Part shown: positions 7,182-15,892 of the stretch, piece by piece
How positions within the stretch are numbered: the stretch's first letter is position 1
Layout: each line of letters begins with the position of its first letter
Source: Curtobacterium sp. MCSS17_007
GTDB taxonomy: Bacteria; Actinomycetota; Actinomycetes; Actinomycetales; Microbacteriaceae
DNA: 64,000 bases
Assembly (NCBI RefSeq): GCF_003234175.2
Contig: NZ_CP126257.1
Span: forward strand, 868,001 to 932,000
Direction of reading: 5' to 3'
The notes under the pieces: generated by a model
What the model saw: the letters and a program-made list of their open reading frames with translations, nothing else
Told to the model about the DNA's origin: nothing
Database searches by the model: none
Position numbers and translations under genes: made by a program

Positions 7182-10100
7182 GTGACGACAACCTCGTCCA
7201 CCTCGGGCCCTGCTGGGCGGCGTTCGCCGCGGGTCCCGATCGTGGTCACGATCATCGTGCTGGCCGCACTGGTGATCGGCTTCTTCATCTTCGCCAGCCT
7301 GTACACCGACTACGCGTGGTTCGCGCAGCTCGGGTTCCAGCAGGTCCTCACCACGCGCTGGATCGCGGGCACGCTCATGTTCGTGGCCGGGTTCCTCGGC
7401 ATGGCCGTGCCGGTCTACGTGAGCATCGCGCTCGCGTTCCGGTTCCGCCCGGTCTACGCGAAGCTCAACTCGCAGCTCGACCGCTACCAGCAGGTCATCG
7501 AGCCGCTGCGCCGCGCCGTGATGATCGGGATCCCGGTCGTACTCGGCCTGTTCGCGGGCCTGGCGACCGCCGGCCGGTGGAGCATGGTGCTCGAGTACTT
7601 CAACCGGACGCCGTTCGGCAAGAAGGACCCGCAGTTCGGTCTCGACATCGGCTTCTACGTCTTCGAGTTGCCGTTCTGGCGCTCGGTCGTCGCCTACGCG
7701 TCGGCCGTGGTGCTCATCGCGGGCATCGCCGCGCTGGCCGCGACCTACCTCTACGGCGCGCTGCGCTTCGGCGGGCGCGAGGTCCGCATCTCGAAGGCCG
7801 CACGCATCCAGCTCGCCGTCACGGCGGCGGTCTACGTGGCGCTCCAGGCGGTGAGCCTCTGGCTCGACCAGTACGCCGCGCTGACGAAGGACAACCCGCT
7901 CATCACCGGTGCCCAATACACCGACGTCAACGCCGTCATCCCCGGTCGCGAGATCATGGCGGGCATCGCGGCGATCGTCGCGATCCTGTTCATCGTCACC
8001 GCCGTGATCGGCCGCTGGCGCATCTCGATCGTCGGCACCGGGCTGCTGCTCGTCGCCGCGATCGTCATCGGCGGCATCTACCCGTGGATCGTGCAGCGCA
8101 TCCAGGTCAAGCCGTCGGAGCGGACCTACGAGTCGGCGTTCATCGAGCGCAACATCAAGGCCACCCGCGACGCCTACGGCGTGAGCGGGGTCCAGGAACA
8201 GAACTACGATGCCACGACCGAGGCGAGCTCCGGCGCCCTCGCACAGGACGCGCAGACCACGGCGAACATCCGTCTGATCGACCCGAAGATCGTCTCCGAC
8301 ACCTTCAGCCAGCTGCAGCAGTACCGGCAGTACTACAAGTTCCCGAGCGAGCTCGACGTCGACCGCTACGACATCGACGGCCAGACCGAGGACACCGTGC
8401 TCGCGGTCCGCGACATCGACCTCGAGGGCCTCAGCGCGCAGGCGAACACGCAGTACAACCGGACGTTCGTCTACACGCACGGCTTCGGCGTCACGGCCGC
8501 GTACGGCAACCAGCGCGCGAGCGACGGCAAGCCGGTGTTCCTGGAGTCGGGCATCCCGTCGAACGGCAAGCTCGGCAACTACCAGGAGCGCGTCTACTTC
8601 GGTGAGACCTCGCCGCCGTACTCGATCGTGGGCGGCCCCGAGGGTTCGAAGAACATCGAGCTCGACTACCCGGCCGGTTCCGACGACAGCAACGGCGGCA
8701 ACGCCACCACGACGTACCAGGGCGACGGCGGGCCGAGCCTCGGCGGGTTCTTCAACCGCCTCGTCTACGCGGCGAAGTTCCAGTCCGAGCAGATCCTCCT
8801 GTCGGACGCGGTGAACAGCAAGTCGCAGATCCTGTACGACCGCGACCCGATCCAGCGCGTGCAGAAGGTCGCGCCCTACCTCAAGCTCGACAGCGACGCC
8901 TACCCGGCGATCGTCGACCACCGCATCCAGTGGGTCGTCGACGGGTACACGACGAGCGACGCGTACCCGTACTCGCAGAGCCAGAGCCTGTCCGACACCG
9001 TCGCCGGCACCGAGTCGTCGACGTTCCGGACCGACCAGGTGAACTACATCCGCAACTCGGTCAAGGCCACCGTCGACGCGTACACCGGCAAGGTGACGCT
9101 CTACGCGTGGGACACCGAGGACCCGGTGCTCAAGACCTGGCAGAAGATCTTCCCCACGTCGACCCAGCCCGTCTCCGAGATGAGCGCGGAGCTGCTCGAC
9201 CACGTGCGCTACCCGACCGACCTGTTCAAGGTGCAGCGCTCGATCCTCGGCACCTACCACGTGACCAACGCGAACTCGTTCTACTCGGGCGACGACGCGT
9301 GGAACACGCCGCAGGAGACGACGACCGGCACGAACGACTCGGACACGTCGAACGACACCGCGTCACAGACCACCACGAACGCGCTCGGCACCAGGACCAC
9401 GGCCTCCCAGGGCAACCTGCAGGACCCGTACTACCTGACCATGAAGGTGCCGGGGCAGGACACGGCGTACTCGCTGTACACGACCTACATCCCGCAGCAG
9501 TCGGCCGGCGCCAACAACCGCAACGTGCTGACCGGGTACCTGGCCGTGGACTCGGACGCGGGTGGTGCCGGCAAGGGCGAGAAGGCGTCGAACTACGGCA
9601 AGCTCACGCTGCTGACCATGCCGAAGACCGACAACATCCCGGGTCCCGCACAGGTGCAGAGCCTGTTCAACGGTGACACCACCGTGTCGCAGGAGCTGAA
9701 CATCCTGAAGCGCGGCAACTCGACCGTGAAGCAGGGCAACCTGCTCACGCTGCCGGTCGGCGGCGGCTTCCTCTACGTGCAGCCCGTGTACGTGCAGTCG
9801 ACCTCGAGCGGTTCGTACCCGCTGCTGCAGAAGGTGCTCGTGGCCTTCGGCGACAAGATCGCGTTCGAGGACACCCTCGACCAGGCGCTCAACGAGCTCT
9901 TCGACGGCGACTCCGGCGCTGCGGCCGGTGACCAGGGTGCTGCCGACGGCTCGGGTTCGACCGGTGCGACGGATCCGGGCTCGTCCGAGTCGGACTCCGG
10001 CTCGTCCGACCCGGGGTCGGGCTCGTCCGACTCGTCGGGTGGGTCGAGTGACTCCGGCTCGACGTCCGGCGACGCGGGCGGTTCGTCGGGTGGCTCCGGC

Positions 10101-10256
10101 AACGAGGCGCTCGACCGGGCGTTGGCCGACGCGCGGAGTGCGCTCCAGGACCGCCAGAAGGCCTACGCCGACAACGACCTGGTCGCTGCGGCAGAGGCGG
10201 ACAAGCGCCTGCAGGACGCGATCGAAGCCGCCACTGAAGCCGAGAACGGCAACTGA
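7182..10256 (+). CDS. UPF0182-family large integral membrane protein
   Basis: A 1024-residue protein typical of UPF0182, which is widespread in Actinobacteria and of unknown function. About seven hydrophobic segments lie within the first ~310 residues. A large, probably extracytoplasmic domain follows, rich in Tyr, Ser and Thr (for example residues 330-880). Residues ~900-975 are a Ser/Asp/Gly low-complexity linker, and the last ~50 residues form a charged helix (ALDRALADARSALQ, then DRQKAYADNDL). Translation starts with GTG at 7182. Transcription probably ends at the hairpin at 10261-10295. Neighbouring genes encode a PDZ-Lon protease and a zincin, which hints at a shared envelope role, but this is inference. 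Confidence 0.93.
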   Translation: MTTTSSTSGPAGRRSPRVPIVVTIIVLAALVIGFFIFASLYTDYAWFAQLGFQQVLTTRWIAGTLMFVAGFLGMAVPVYVSIALAFRFRPVYAKLNSQLDRYQQVIEPLRRAVMIGIPVVLGLFAGLATAGRWSMVLEYFNRTPFGKKDPQFGLDIGFYVFELPFWRSVVAYASAVVLIAGIAALAATYLYGALRFGGREVRISKAARIQLAVTAAVYVALQAVSLWLDQYAALTKDNPLITGAQYTDVNAVIPGREIMAGIAAIVAILFIVTAVIGRWRISIVGTGLLLVAAIVIGGIYPWIVQRIQVKPSERTYESAFIERNIKATRDAYGVSGVQEQNYDATTEASSGALAQDAQTTANIRLIDPKIVSDTFSQLQQYRQYYKFPSELDVDRYDIDGQTEDTVLAVRDIDLEGLSAQANTQYNRTFVYTHGFGVTAAYGNQRASDGKPVFLESGIPSNGKLGNYQERVYFGETSPPYSIVGGPEGSKNIELDYPAGSDDSNGGNATTTYQGDGGPSLGGFFNRLVYAAKFQSEQILLSDAVNSKSQILYDRDPIQRVQKVAPYLKLDSDAYPAIVDHRIQWVVDGYTTSDAYPYSQSQSLSDTVAGTESSTFRTDQVNYIRNSVKATVDAYTGKVTLYAWDTEDPVLKTWQKIFPTSTQPVSEMSAELLDHVRYPTDLFKVQRSILGTYHVTNANSFYSGDDAWNTPQETTTGTNDSDTSNDTASQTTTNALGTRTTASQGNLQDPYYLTMKVPGQDTAYSLYTTYIPQQSAGANNRNVLTGYLAVDSDAGGAGKGEKASNYGKLTLLTMPKTDNIPGPAQVQSLFNGDTTVSQELNILKRGNSTVKQGNLLTLPVGGGFLYVQPVYVQSTSSGSYPLLQKVLVAFGDKIAFEDTLDQALNELFDGDSGAAAGDQGAADGSGSTGATDPGSSESDSGSSDPGSGSSDSSGGSSDSGSTSGDAGGSSGGSGNEALDRALADARSALQDRQKAYADNDLVAAAEADKRLQDAIEAATEAENGN

Positions 10257-10260
10257 CACG

Positions 10261-10295
10261 CCGTGGCGGGGCACTCGATTTGTGCCCCGCCACGG
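10261..10295 (+). terminator. Hairpin terminator after UPF0182
   Basis: A 14-bp perfect stem (CCGTGGCGGGGCAC paired with its inverse) closes a 7-nt loop directly after the stop codon. There is no T tract, as is usual for terminators in this window. Confidence 0.75.
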
Positions 10296-10308
10296 GGGTG
10301 TGTAGGCT
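10280..10308 (+). promoter_or_regulatory. Promoter of initiator tRNA
   Basis: A -35-like TTGTGC (10280-10285) and -10 TAGGCT (10303-10308) are separated by exactly 17 bp and sit 12 nt before the mature tRNA end. The -35 lies inside the right arm and loop of the preceding terminator, so the two elements overlap. Confidence 0.6.
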
Positions 10309-10319
10309 ATTGGATGTGC

Positions 10320-10396
10320 CGCGGGGTGGAGCAGTTCGGTAGCTCGCTGGGCTCATAACCCAGAGGTCGTAGGTTCAAATCCTGCCCCCGCAACCA
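10320..10396 (+). tRNA. tRNA-fMet (CAT anticodon), initiator
   Basis: A 77-nt tRNA with the CCA end encoded. Initiator hallmarks are visible: an unpaired C1-A72 at the top of the acceptor stem, and three G-C pairs at the base of the anticodon stem (CTGGG CTCATAA CCCAG). It stands alone between the UPF0182 gene and a nitrilase-family gene, with its own promoter and a strong terminator 12 nt downstream. Confidence 0.97.
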
Positions 10397-10407
10397 AGCG
10401 TCACAAG

Positions 10408-10437
10408 AAGGCCCCGGTCCACTCGGACCGGGGCCTT
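10408..10437 (+). terminator. Rho-independent-type hairpin after tRNA-fMet
   Basis: A 13-bp perfect stem AAGGCCCCGGTCC with 4-nt loop ACTC, twelve bases after the CCA end. Confidence 0.85.
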
Positions 10438-10463
10438 CCTCGTGTGTGCAGTCGGTGCGCGAC

Positions 10464-10469
10464 TACGCT
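10464..10469 (+). promoter_or_regulatory. -10 box of the nitrilase-family gene
   Basis: TACGCT ends 7 nt before the ATG at 10476, predicting a leaderless mRNA. This supports that start over the in-frame ATG-like codon 30 nt upstream. Confidence 0.5.
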
Positions 10470-10475
10470 CGCCCC

Positions 10476-11291
10476 ATGGCCACCCTGACCGTCGCCGCCG
10501 CGCAGTTCGCCCCCGTCGACGACCCCGTCGCCAACCTCGAGACCGTCCGGGCCGCCGCTCGGGACGCGGCCCTCCGCGGAGCCGACCTGCTCGTGACGCC
10601 CGAGTACACCTCGTACTTCTCCGCCGACATCGACGACCGGTTCGTCGCGGCTGCGGAACCCCTCGACGGTCCGTTCGTCAGCGGACTGCGCCAGATCGCG
10701 CGCGAGAACGGCGTCGCGCTCGTCGTGGGCGTCGCCGAGACCGCGGAGTCGGCCGGTCGGTTCCGGAACACCCTCGTCGCCGTCCTGGCGGACGGTTCGC
10801 TCGCGGCCACCTACCGCAAGGTGCACCTCTACGACGCGTTCGGGTCGAAGGAGTCGGACCGCATCGAGTCCGGTGCCGTCGACCAGCTCCCGGTGTTCGG
10901 ACTCGGCGGCGTCCGGGTCGGGCTCGAGACCTGTTACGACCTGCGCTTCCCGGAGGTCACGCGCCGCCTGGCGGCACCGGAGACCGGCGCTGCCGACGTC
11001 GTCGTGCTGCCGGCCGAGTGGGTCCGCGGTCCGGGGAAGGAACACCACTGGCGGACCCTCCTGACCGCCCGCGCCATCGAGAACACCGTCTGGGTGGTCG
11101 GGGTCGGGCAGACGGGGCCGGTTGGCATCGGCGGATCGGTGGTCGTGGATCCCAGCGGCGTGGCGGTCGCCGCTGCCGGTGCTGCCCCGGGCACCCTCCT
11201 CGCGACCGTCGACACGGCGACGACGGACGCGGTGCGGGCCGTCAACCCCTCGCTGTCACTCCGACGCTTCGACGTGCACCCCCGCGTCTGA
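10476..11291 (+). CDS. Carbon-nitrogen hydrolase (nitrilase superfamily amidase)
   Basis: A 271-residue amidohydrolase of the nitrilase/omega-amidase type. The Glu-Lys-Cys triad is visible: Glu in TPEYTS near residue 43, Lys in YRKVHLYD near 115 and Cys in ETCYDLRFPE near 152. A second conserved Glu-containing helix, VRGPGKEHHWRTLLTARAIE, lies near residue 185. Length is normal for stand-alone members. The substrate cannot be read from sequence; deaminated glutathione or omega-amides are usual for close relatives. The -10 box fixes the start at ATG 10476. A 1-kb repeat array follows the stop, and no terminator hairpin is obvious. Confidence 0.9.
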   Translation: MATLTVAAAQFAPVDDPVANLETVRAAARDAALRGADLLVTPEYTSYFSADIDDRFVAAAEPLDGPFVSGLRQIARENGVALVVGVAETAESAGRFRNTLVAVLADGSLAATYRKVHLYDAFGSKESDRIESGAVDQLPVFGLGGVRVGLETCYDLRFPEVTRRLAAPETGAADVVVLPAEWVRGPGKEHHWRTLLTARAIENTVWVVGVGQTGPVGIGGSVVVDPSGVAVAAAGAAPGTLLATVDTATTDAVRAVNPSLSLRRFDVHPRV

Positions 11292-12309
11292 CACCCCCTG
11301 ACGGTCGACCCGGCTCGAGCCGTCCGCGCCCGCGCCCGCGCCTGCCCGTCCGGCCACCCACGACGAGCGGGCGGAAGCGTCCGGCCCCGTCGCCTGTTCG
11401 TCCGCCCACGGTGGCGAGCGGGCGAAGAGGTCAGCACGTGCGCGCGACGAACGTCGGTTCCGCCCGTTGGCGCGCCGCACGCCGCCCGAGGCGCACGAGG
11501 CGGACGAGGCGCACGAGGCGCACGAGGCGCACGAGGCGCACGAGGCACCACCGCTCGCGTCATTGCTCACGTCACCGCGGCTCAGCCGCACGACCCGAAC
11601 GGGCGGAATCGAGCCGAAGGTCGCGCGCCGTGCGCACATTCCGCCCGCTGGCGTTGCCCCTGGGACGGACGGCCGCCACCGAACGGGCGGAACCTTCCGG
11701 GAGGGCGCGCGACACGTGCCGATTCCGCCCGTCCGTGCCCGGCTCCAGATGAACGGCTCCGTTCGAACGGGCGGGACGCCAGGTCTCGTGCACGCCCCGG
11801 CTGCTGCGCCCGTTCGTCGTCAGCGGCCGGTCGCACGAGTCGAGCGGGCGGAACGTGTGGGAGTGCGCCGCCGCCGACCACCGCATCCGCCCGCTCGGGG
11901 ACCGCGGATCGGGTACGAGGTCCAACCACTCGAGCCTCGAGCCTCGAGCACCCTGGGTACTGAGCGGGCGGAATCTCCGGTCGACGTACTCGCACGGCGC
12001 AGCAAACGCCCGCTCGTCGGCGGGCGCGAGGGCGCGGGGCGGCCGCGGGACGATCGCGGTCCGGGCCAGCTCGTGGCAGCCGCGCGAGACGACGAGGGGG
12101 ACGACGAGCGGGCGGAAGGTGCACGCAGCGCGCGGGAGCACAGCAGGAAGCGTCCGCTCGCGACGACGGCACCGGCGTCATCCGGGGCCGAGCTGGACAC
12201 GACGTGCGTCGGCGGAACACGACGGGTGCCGGGAACGCCCGGCACCGGGACATGGTGGGGCGGGGCGGACGGGGCCCGCGGGGCGGGGGAGGGCGTGCCT
12301 CCCGTCGGT
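11292..12309. repeat. Gene-free 1-kb array of repeat family A (alternating inverted 12-mers)
   Basis: No credible gene is seen. The stretch holds GAGCGGGCGGAA-like sites alternating with the inverse (TTCCGCCCGCTC). Forward sites begin at 11365, 11416, 11597, 11681, 11765, 11842, 11962 and 12106. Inverse or weaker inverse sites begin near 11396, 11458, 11638, 11722, 11806, 11885, 12005 and 12149. From 11416 on, each forward site is followed by an inverse site 41-43 bp on, so each pair could form a hairpin with a ~30-nt variable interior. Several inverse-to-forward steps are also 43 bp. Long open frames cross the region only because the sequence is GC-rich. A single arm of repeat family B lies at its right end (12292-12308). 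Confidence 0.85.
11491..11544 (+). repeat. 9-bp tandem repeat, six units
   Basis: GCGCACGAG is repeated six times without gaps; the second unit has one C-to-G change. It lies inside the family A array, between the sites at 11458 and 11597. Confidence 0.9.
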
Positions 12310-13512
12310 TCAGCGGGAGGGCGTGAGCGCGGCGAGGCGGCTCGCCGCTTCGGTGAGCACGTCCCGGCGCTTGCAGAACGCGAACCGCACGAGCGACCGG
12401 TACCCCACTGCGTGGTCGGGTCGGACGAAGGCGGAGACCGGGACACCGACGACGCCGGCCAGCTCCGGGAGCGCGAGGCAGAACTCGCGGGCGTCCCGGT
12501 GACCGAGCGGCGCCGTGTCCGCGATGACGAAGTAGCCGCCGTCCGGCCGCAGGACGTCGAACCCGGCCGAGCGGAGCCCGGCCGCGAGCAGGTCGTGCTT
12601 GGCGGAGAGCTCCTGGGCGATGCCGTGGAAGACCTCGTCCGGCAGTCTGAGGCCGGCCGCGATCGCCGGCTGGAACGGCGCGCCGTTGACGAAGGTGAGG
12701 TACTGCTTCACCGAGACGATCGCCTCGACCAGTGGTGCTGGGGCGGTGAGCCAGCCGATCTTCCACCCCGTGGTGCTGAAGGTCTTGCCCGCGCTCGAGA
12801 TGGTCACCGTCCGGTCCGCGGCTCCCGGCAGCGTCGCGATCGGCACGTGCGGTACGTCGAAGGTCAGGTGCTCGTAGACCTCGTCCGTGACGATCAGGGC
12901 GTCGTGCCGCTCGGCGAGTTCGACGACGGTGGCGAGGACCTCGTGGGGGAGCACCCGTCCGGTCGGGTTGTGCGGCGTGTTGAGGAGCACGACTCGGGTG
13001 CGGTCGGAGAACGCAGCGCGGAGAGTGTCCTCGTCGGGCAGGAAGTCCGGGGCGGTGAGCGGCACGGTGACGTGGGTGCCGCCGGCGAGGCGGATCAGCG
13101 CGCCGTACGCGTCGTAGAACGGCTCGAGGGTGACGACCTCGTCTCCCGGCTCGACGAAGGCGAGGAGCGTCGCTGCCAGGGCCTCGGTCGCACCGGCGGT
13201 GACGAGGACCTCACGATCAGGGTCCACCGTCAGGCCGTACCAGCGCTGTTGGTGCTCGGCGACCGCGGCGCGGAGCTCCGGGGCGCCGCGGCCGGGCGGG
13301 TACTGGTTCACACCGCGTCGGACGGCGTCGACGGCTGCCTCGAGCACCGCGGCGGGGCCGTCCTCGTCAGGGAACCCCTGGCCGAGGTTGATCGCCCCGG
13401 TCGCAGCCGCGAGCGCGCTCATCTCGGCGAAGACCGTGGGTGCCGGGACGCCGTCGGGGCCGAGCAGCATCGCTCCCTCGGCGGCTCTGAGCCATGGTCC
13501 GGTGCGGTGCAT
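12310..13512 (-). CDS. PLP-dependent class I/II aminotransferase
   Basis: A 400-residue fold-type I aminotransferase of the kynurenine/methionine aminotransferase (YbdL-like) type. NTPHNPTG is near residue 177. The PLP lysine is in SSAGKTFSTTGWKIG near 242, preceded by DEVYEHLTF, which carries the cofactor-ring Asp. INLGQGFPDEDGP near residue 40 is typical of this subgroup. The ATG at 13512 is chosen because AGGAGG lies 5-10 nt upstream; longer readings enter an intergenic tract. The amino donor is not determinable. It diverges from the htrA-like gene, with a shared 213-bp promoter region. Confidence 0.92.
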   Translation of the reverse strand: MHRTGPWLRAAEGAMLLGPDGVPAPTVFAEMSALAAATGAINLGQGFPDEDGPAAVLEAAVDAVRRGVNQYPPGRGAPELRAAVAEHQQRWYGLTVDPDREVLVTAGATEALAATLLAFVEPGDEVVTLEPFYDAYGALIRLAGGTHVTVPLTAPDFLPDEDTLRAAFSDRTRVVLLNTPHNPTGRVLPHEVLATVVELAERHDALIVTDEVYEHLTFDVPHVPIATLPGAADRTVTISSAGKTFSTTGWKIGWLTAPAPLVEAIVSVKQYLTFVNGAPFQPAIAAGLRLPDEVFHGIAQELSAKHDLLAAGLRSAGFDVLRPDGGYFVIADTAPLGHRDAREFCLALPELAGVVGVPVSAFVRPDHAVGYRSLVRFAFCKRRDVLTEAASRLAALTPSR

Positions 13513-13634
13513 GGGTCCTCCGGTGCGTCGACGGCCACGAGGACCCCAACCTAGTGGGCGACGCACTCGTGGCGTGCGATCCGTCCGCGTGGGCAGGACG
13601 AGTGAGCCCGGGAGACCCCTCCACAGCCCACGCA

Positions 13635-13640
13635 TAAGAT
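13635..13640 (+). promoter_or_regulatory. Probable -10 box of the HtrA-like gene
   Basis: TAAGAT lies 86-91 nt before the ATG at 13726, which predicts an ~80-nt leader ending in a strong GAAAGGAG ribosome site at about 13708-13715. The -35 match is weak (GAGACC, 17 bp upstream). Confidence 0.4.
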
Positions 13641-13725
13641 CGCCATAGGCCGCTTGCAGCCCCAGCAGGAGCACCGCTCAGGTGGGTCCGGAAGACTGCA
13701 CGAGCTTGAAAGGAGCACGTCCAGC

Positions 13726-15684
13726 ATGACCGACACCACGCCACACGGCCAGGGCGACGAGAACCGCCCCCAGGACACCGACCACCGGGCCGCAGCCGAG
13801 GACGCCTCGCGCGGCACCTCCGGCGAGGGCGCGTCGACCCCGGACGTCTCCGGACAGCCGACCGACCGTCACACGGACCACGACCACACCGACGTGATCG
13901 ACCACTCCGGGGCGGGGCAGACCGACGTCATCTCCTCCGCCGACCCCACCGCCCGGTACACGGCGCCGTACCCCACGCTGGACTCCGAGGGCGGCGCTGC
14001 GACCGAGCAGGCCAGCCCGTACGGCTCCGACAACGCCTACGGCGGTCAGGGCCGGTACGGCCGAGACCAGGACGAGTACCGCCAGGGTCAGTACGGCCAG
14101 CCCCAGTACGGCCAGGGGCAGGAGCAGAGCCAGTACGGCCAGGGGCAGAGCCAGTACGGCCAGGGGCAGAGCCAGTACGGCCAGGGGCAGGAGCAGAGCC
14201 AGTACGGCCAGAGCCAGTACGGCCAGGGCCAGACCCAGTACGGCCAGACCCAGTACGGCCAGCCCCGCTACGGCGAGTACGCCCAGGGCACGTCGCAGTA
14301 CGGCTCCCAGTACGGCACCCACCAGAGCGCCTCCTACCCCGGCTCCGCGCAGGCGCCGACCTCCGCCACCGCCTTCGGCGACGTCGACGGGGCGAACCAG
14401 CGCAACGGCCACTACTTCGGCGGCGCCGCTGCGGGTGCTGCCGCAGGCGGCACGACCGCGAGTGCGCGGACCAAGGGTGAGAACGGCCGCGGCAAGCTCG
14501 TGCTCCCGATCGTCGCGGGCCTGGTCCTCGCCGGCCTCGTCGGCGGCGGTGCCGGTTGGGCGGCGGGCGCGTCGCAGGCCGGCGGCGGCACCGTGATCGG
14601 TTCGAGCTCGTCGCAGAACGGCGGCAACCTCACGGTGAACGACTACAACAACGCCACCGTCGTCACCGCGGTCGCGGCGCAGGCGACGCCGTCCGTCGTG
14701 ACGATCAACGTGTCGTCCGGCTCGGAGGGTGGCACCGGCTCCGGCGTCGTCTTCACGAAGGACGGCTACATCGTCACCAACACCCACGTGGTGACCCTCG
14801 ACGGCGACAGCTCGAACGGCACCATCACCGTCACGACGTCGGACGGCAAGATCTACCCCGCGAAGCTCGTCGGCACCGACCCGACGGTCGACCTCGCGGT
14901 GATCAAGATCGACGCGACCGACATGAAGCCGATCTCCTTCGCGAACTCGTCCGACCTCAACGTCGGTGACACCGCGGTCGCGATCGGCGCGCCGCTCGGC
15001 CTGTCGAACACGGTGACCGACGGCATCGTCTCGACGCTGAACCGCAGCATCCAGGTCACGTCGAGCGCCCCGAGCCAGGGCGGCGACTCGAACGAGGGCG
15101 GCAACGGCAACGGCGGCCCCTTCGACTTCTGGGGCAACGGTGACAACGGCAGCAGCTCGTCCGCCAAGACGACGGTCTCGCTCCCGGTCATCCAGACCGA
15201 CGCATCGATCAACCCCGGCAACTCGGGTGGTGCGCTGCTCGACTCGAAGGGCAAGCTGATCGGGATCAACGTCGCGATCGCGAGCGCGGGCAGCTCGCAG
15301 TCGTCCGACGCGCAGTCCGGCAGCATCGGCGTCGGCTTCTCGATCCCGTCGAACCTGGTCCAGCGGGTCGCGAACGAGATCCGTGAGAACGGCTCGGCAA
15401 CGCACGGTCTCCTCGGGGCGACCGTCGGTGACGCCTCGGAGGACGCCAAGGCCACGCAGATGGGCGCGCTCATCAAGTCGGTGTCGTCCGGCGGCGCCGC
15501 TGCCGGGGCAGGGCTGCAGAAGGGCGACGTCGTCACGAAGATCGGTTCGGCGACGGTCTCCGACGCGACGGACCTGACCGCGCAGGTGCGCTTCTTCGCC
15601 GGCGGTGCGAAGACGACGATCACCTACATCCGCGACGGTCAGACGCGCGAGACCGACGTCACGCTCGGAACGTACAAGAGCTGA
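13726..15684 (+). CDS. Membrane-anchored HtrA/DegP-type serine protease with QYGQ-rich N-terminus
   Basis: A 652-residue S1C protease. The first ~240 residues are a disordered cytoplasmic tail, including a QYGQGQ/QYGQSQ repeat block at about 115-195. One membrane segment (about 255-280) follows. The protease domain has His in TNTHVV near 354, Asp in DPTVDLAVI near 388 and Ser in NPGNSGGALL near 500. A PDZ domain fills about 555-650. The active site should lie outside the cytoplasmic membrane, as expected for envelope protein quality control. The ATG at 13726 is set by GAAAGGAG. The DNA of the repeat block is built from CAGTACGGCCAG units, prone to slippage. Transcription likely ends at the 22-bp hairpin after the stop. 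Confidence 0.95.
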   Translation: MTDTTPHGQGDENRPQDTDHRAAAEDASRGTSGEGASTPDVSGQPTDRHTDHDHTDVIDHSGAGQTDVISSADPTARYTAPYPTLDSEGGAATEQASPYGSDNAYGGQGRYGRDQDEYRQGQYGQPQYGQGQEQSQYGQGQSQYGQGQSQYGQGQEQSQYGQSQYGQGQTQYGQTQYGQPRYGEYAQGTSQYGSQYGTHQSASYPGSAQAPTSATAFGDVDGANQRNGHYFGGAAAGAAAGGTTASARTKGENGRGKLVLPIVAGLVLAGLVGGGAGWAAGASQAGGGTVIGSSSSQNGGNLTVNDYNNATVVTAVAAQATPSVVTINVSSGSEGGTGSGVVFTKDGYIVTNTHVVTLDGDSSNGTITVTTSDGKIYPAKLVGTDPTVDLAVIKIDATDMKPISFANSSDLNVGDTAVAIGAPLGLSNTVTDGIVSTLNRSIQVTSSAPSQGGDSNEGGNGNGGPFDFWGNGDNGSSSSAKTTVSLPVIQTDASINPGNSGGALLDSKGKLIGINVAIASAGSSQSSDAQSGSIGVGFSIPSNLVQRVANEIRENGSATHGLLGATVGDASEDAKATQMGALIKSVSSGGAAAGAGLQKGDVVTKIGSATVSDATDLTAQVRFFAGGAKTTITYIRDGQTRETDVTLGTYKS

Positions 15685-15693
15685 CGGGACGTC

Positions 15694-15743
15694 TGACGGA
15701 CGGGAGGCGCGGTGCTGGTCGGCACCGCGCCTCCCGTCCGTCA
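15694..15743 (+). terminator. Complete repeat family B palindrome after the HtrA-like gene
   Basis: A 22-bp perfect stem beginning TGACGGACGGGAGG with a 6-nt loop starts 10 nt after the stop codon. Its position fits a transcription terminator, and the sequence is one of at least five related palindromes in the window. Confidence 0.8.
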
Positions 15744-15892
15744 TGTGGTGACGGTCCGCCGACGGGCGCGGTCGGACCGCGCCGGACCTGACGCAGGTGA
15801 GGGCTCCGGCCGCTTGATAGGCTCATGGCTGCTCTCCGGGGCGGTGCCGTCCGAGGTGCGCCCCGCGCACCGACCACGACCCCGAGGACCGC

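Noticed and set aside
5760..9260. A 1166-codon minus-strand open frame antisense to the PDZ-Lon and UPF0182 genes
   Set aside because: The product is Asp/Arg/Val-rich and featureless, and both sense genes have clear family motifs. Long antisense frames are common at this GC content.
11365..12160. CRISPR array
   Set aside because: Spacing is CRISPR-like, but the repeats are only ~12 bp, alternate in orientation and degenerate. Some interiors in sister clusters are duplicated, and no cas gene is present.
11467..13554. A 695-codon plus-strand open frame through the repeat array and antisense to the aminotransferase gene
   Set aside because: It is the GC-rich shadow of the aminotransferase frame joined to low-complexity repeat DNA. 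The translation is Arg/Glu/Gly-rich without any fold signature.
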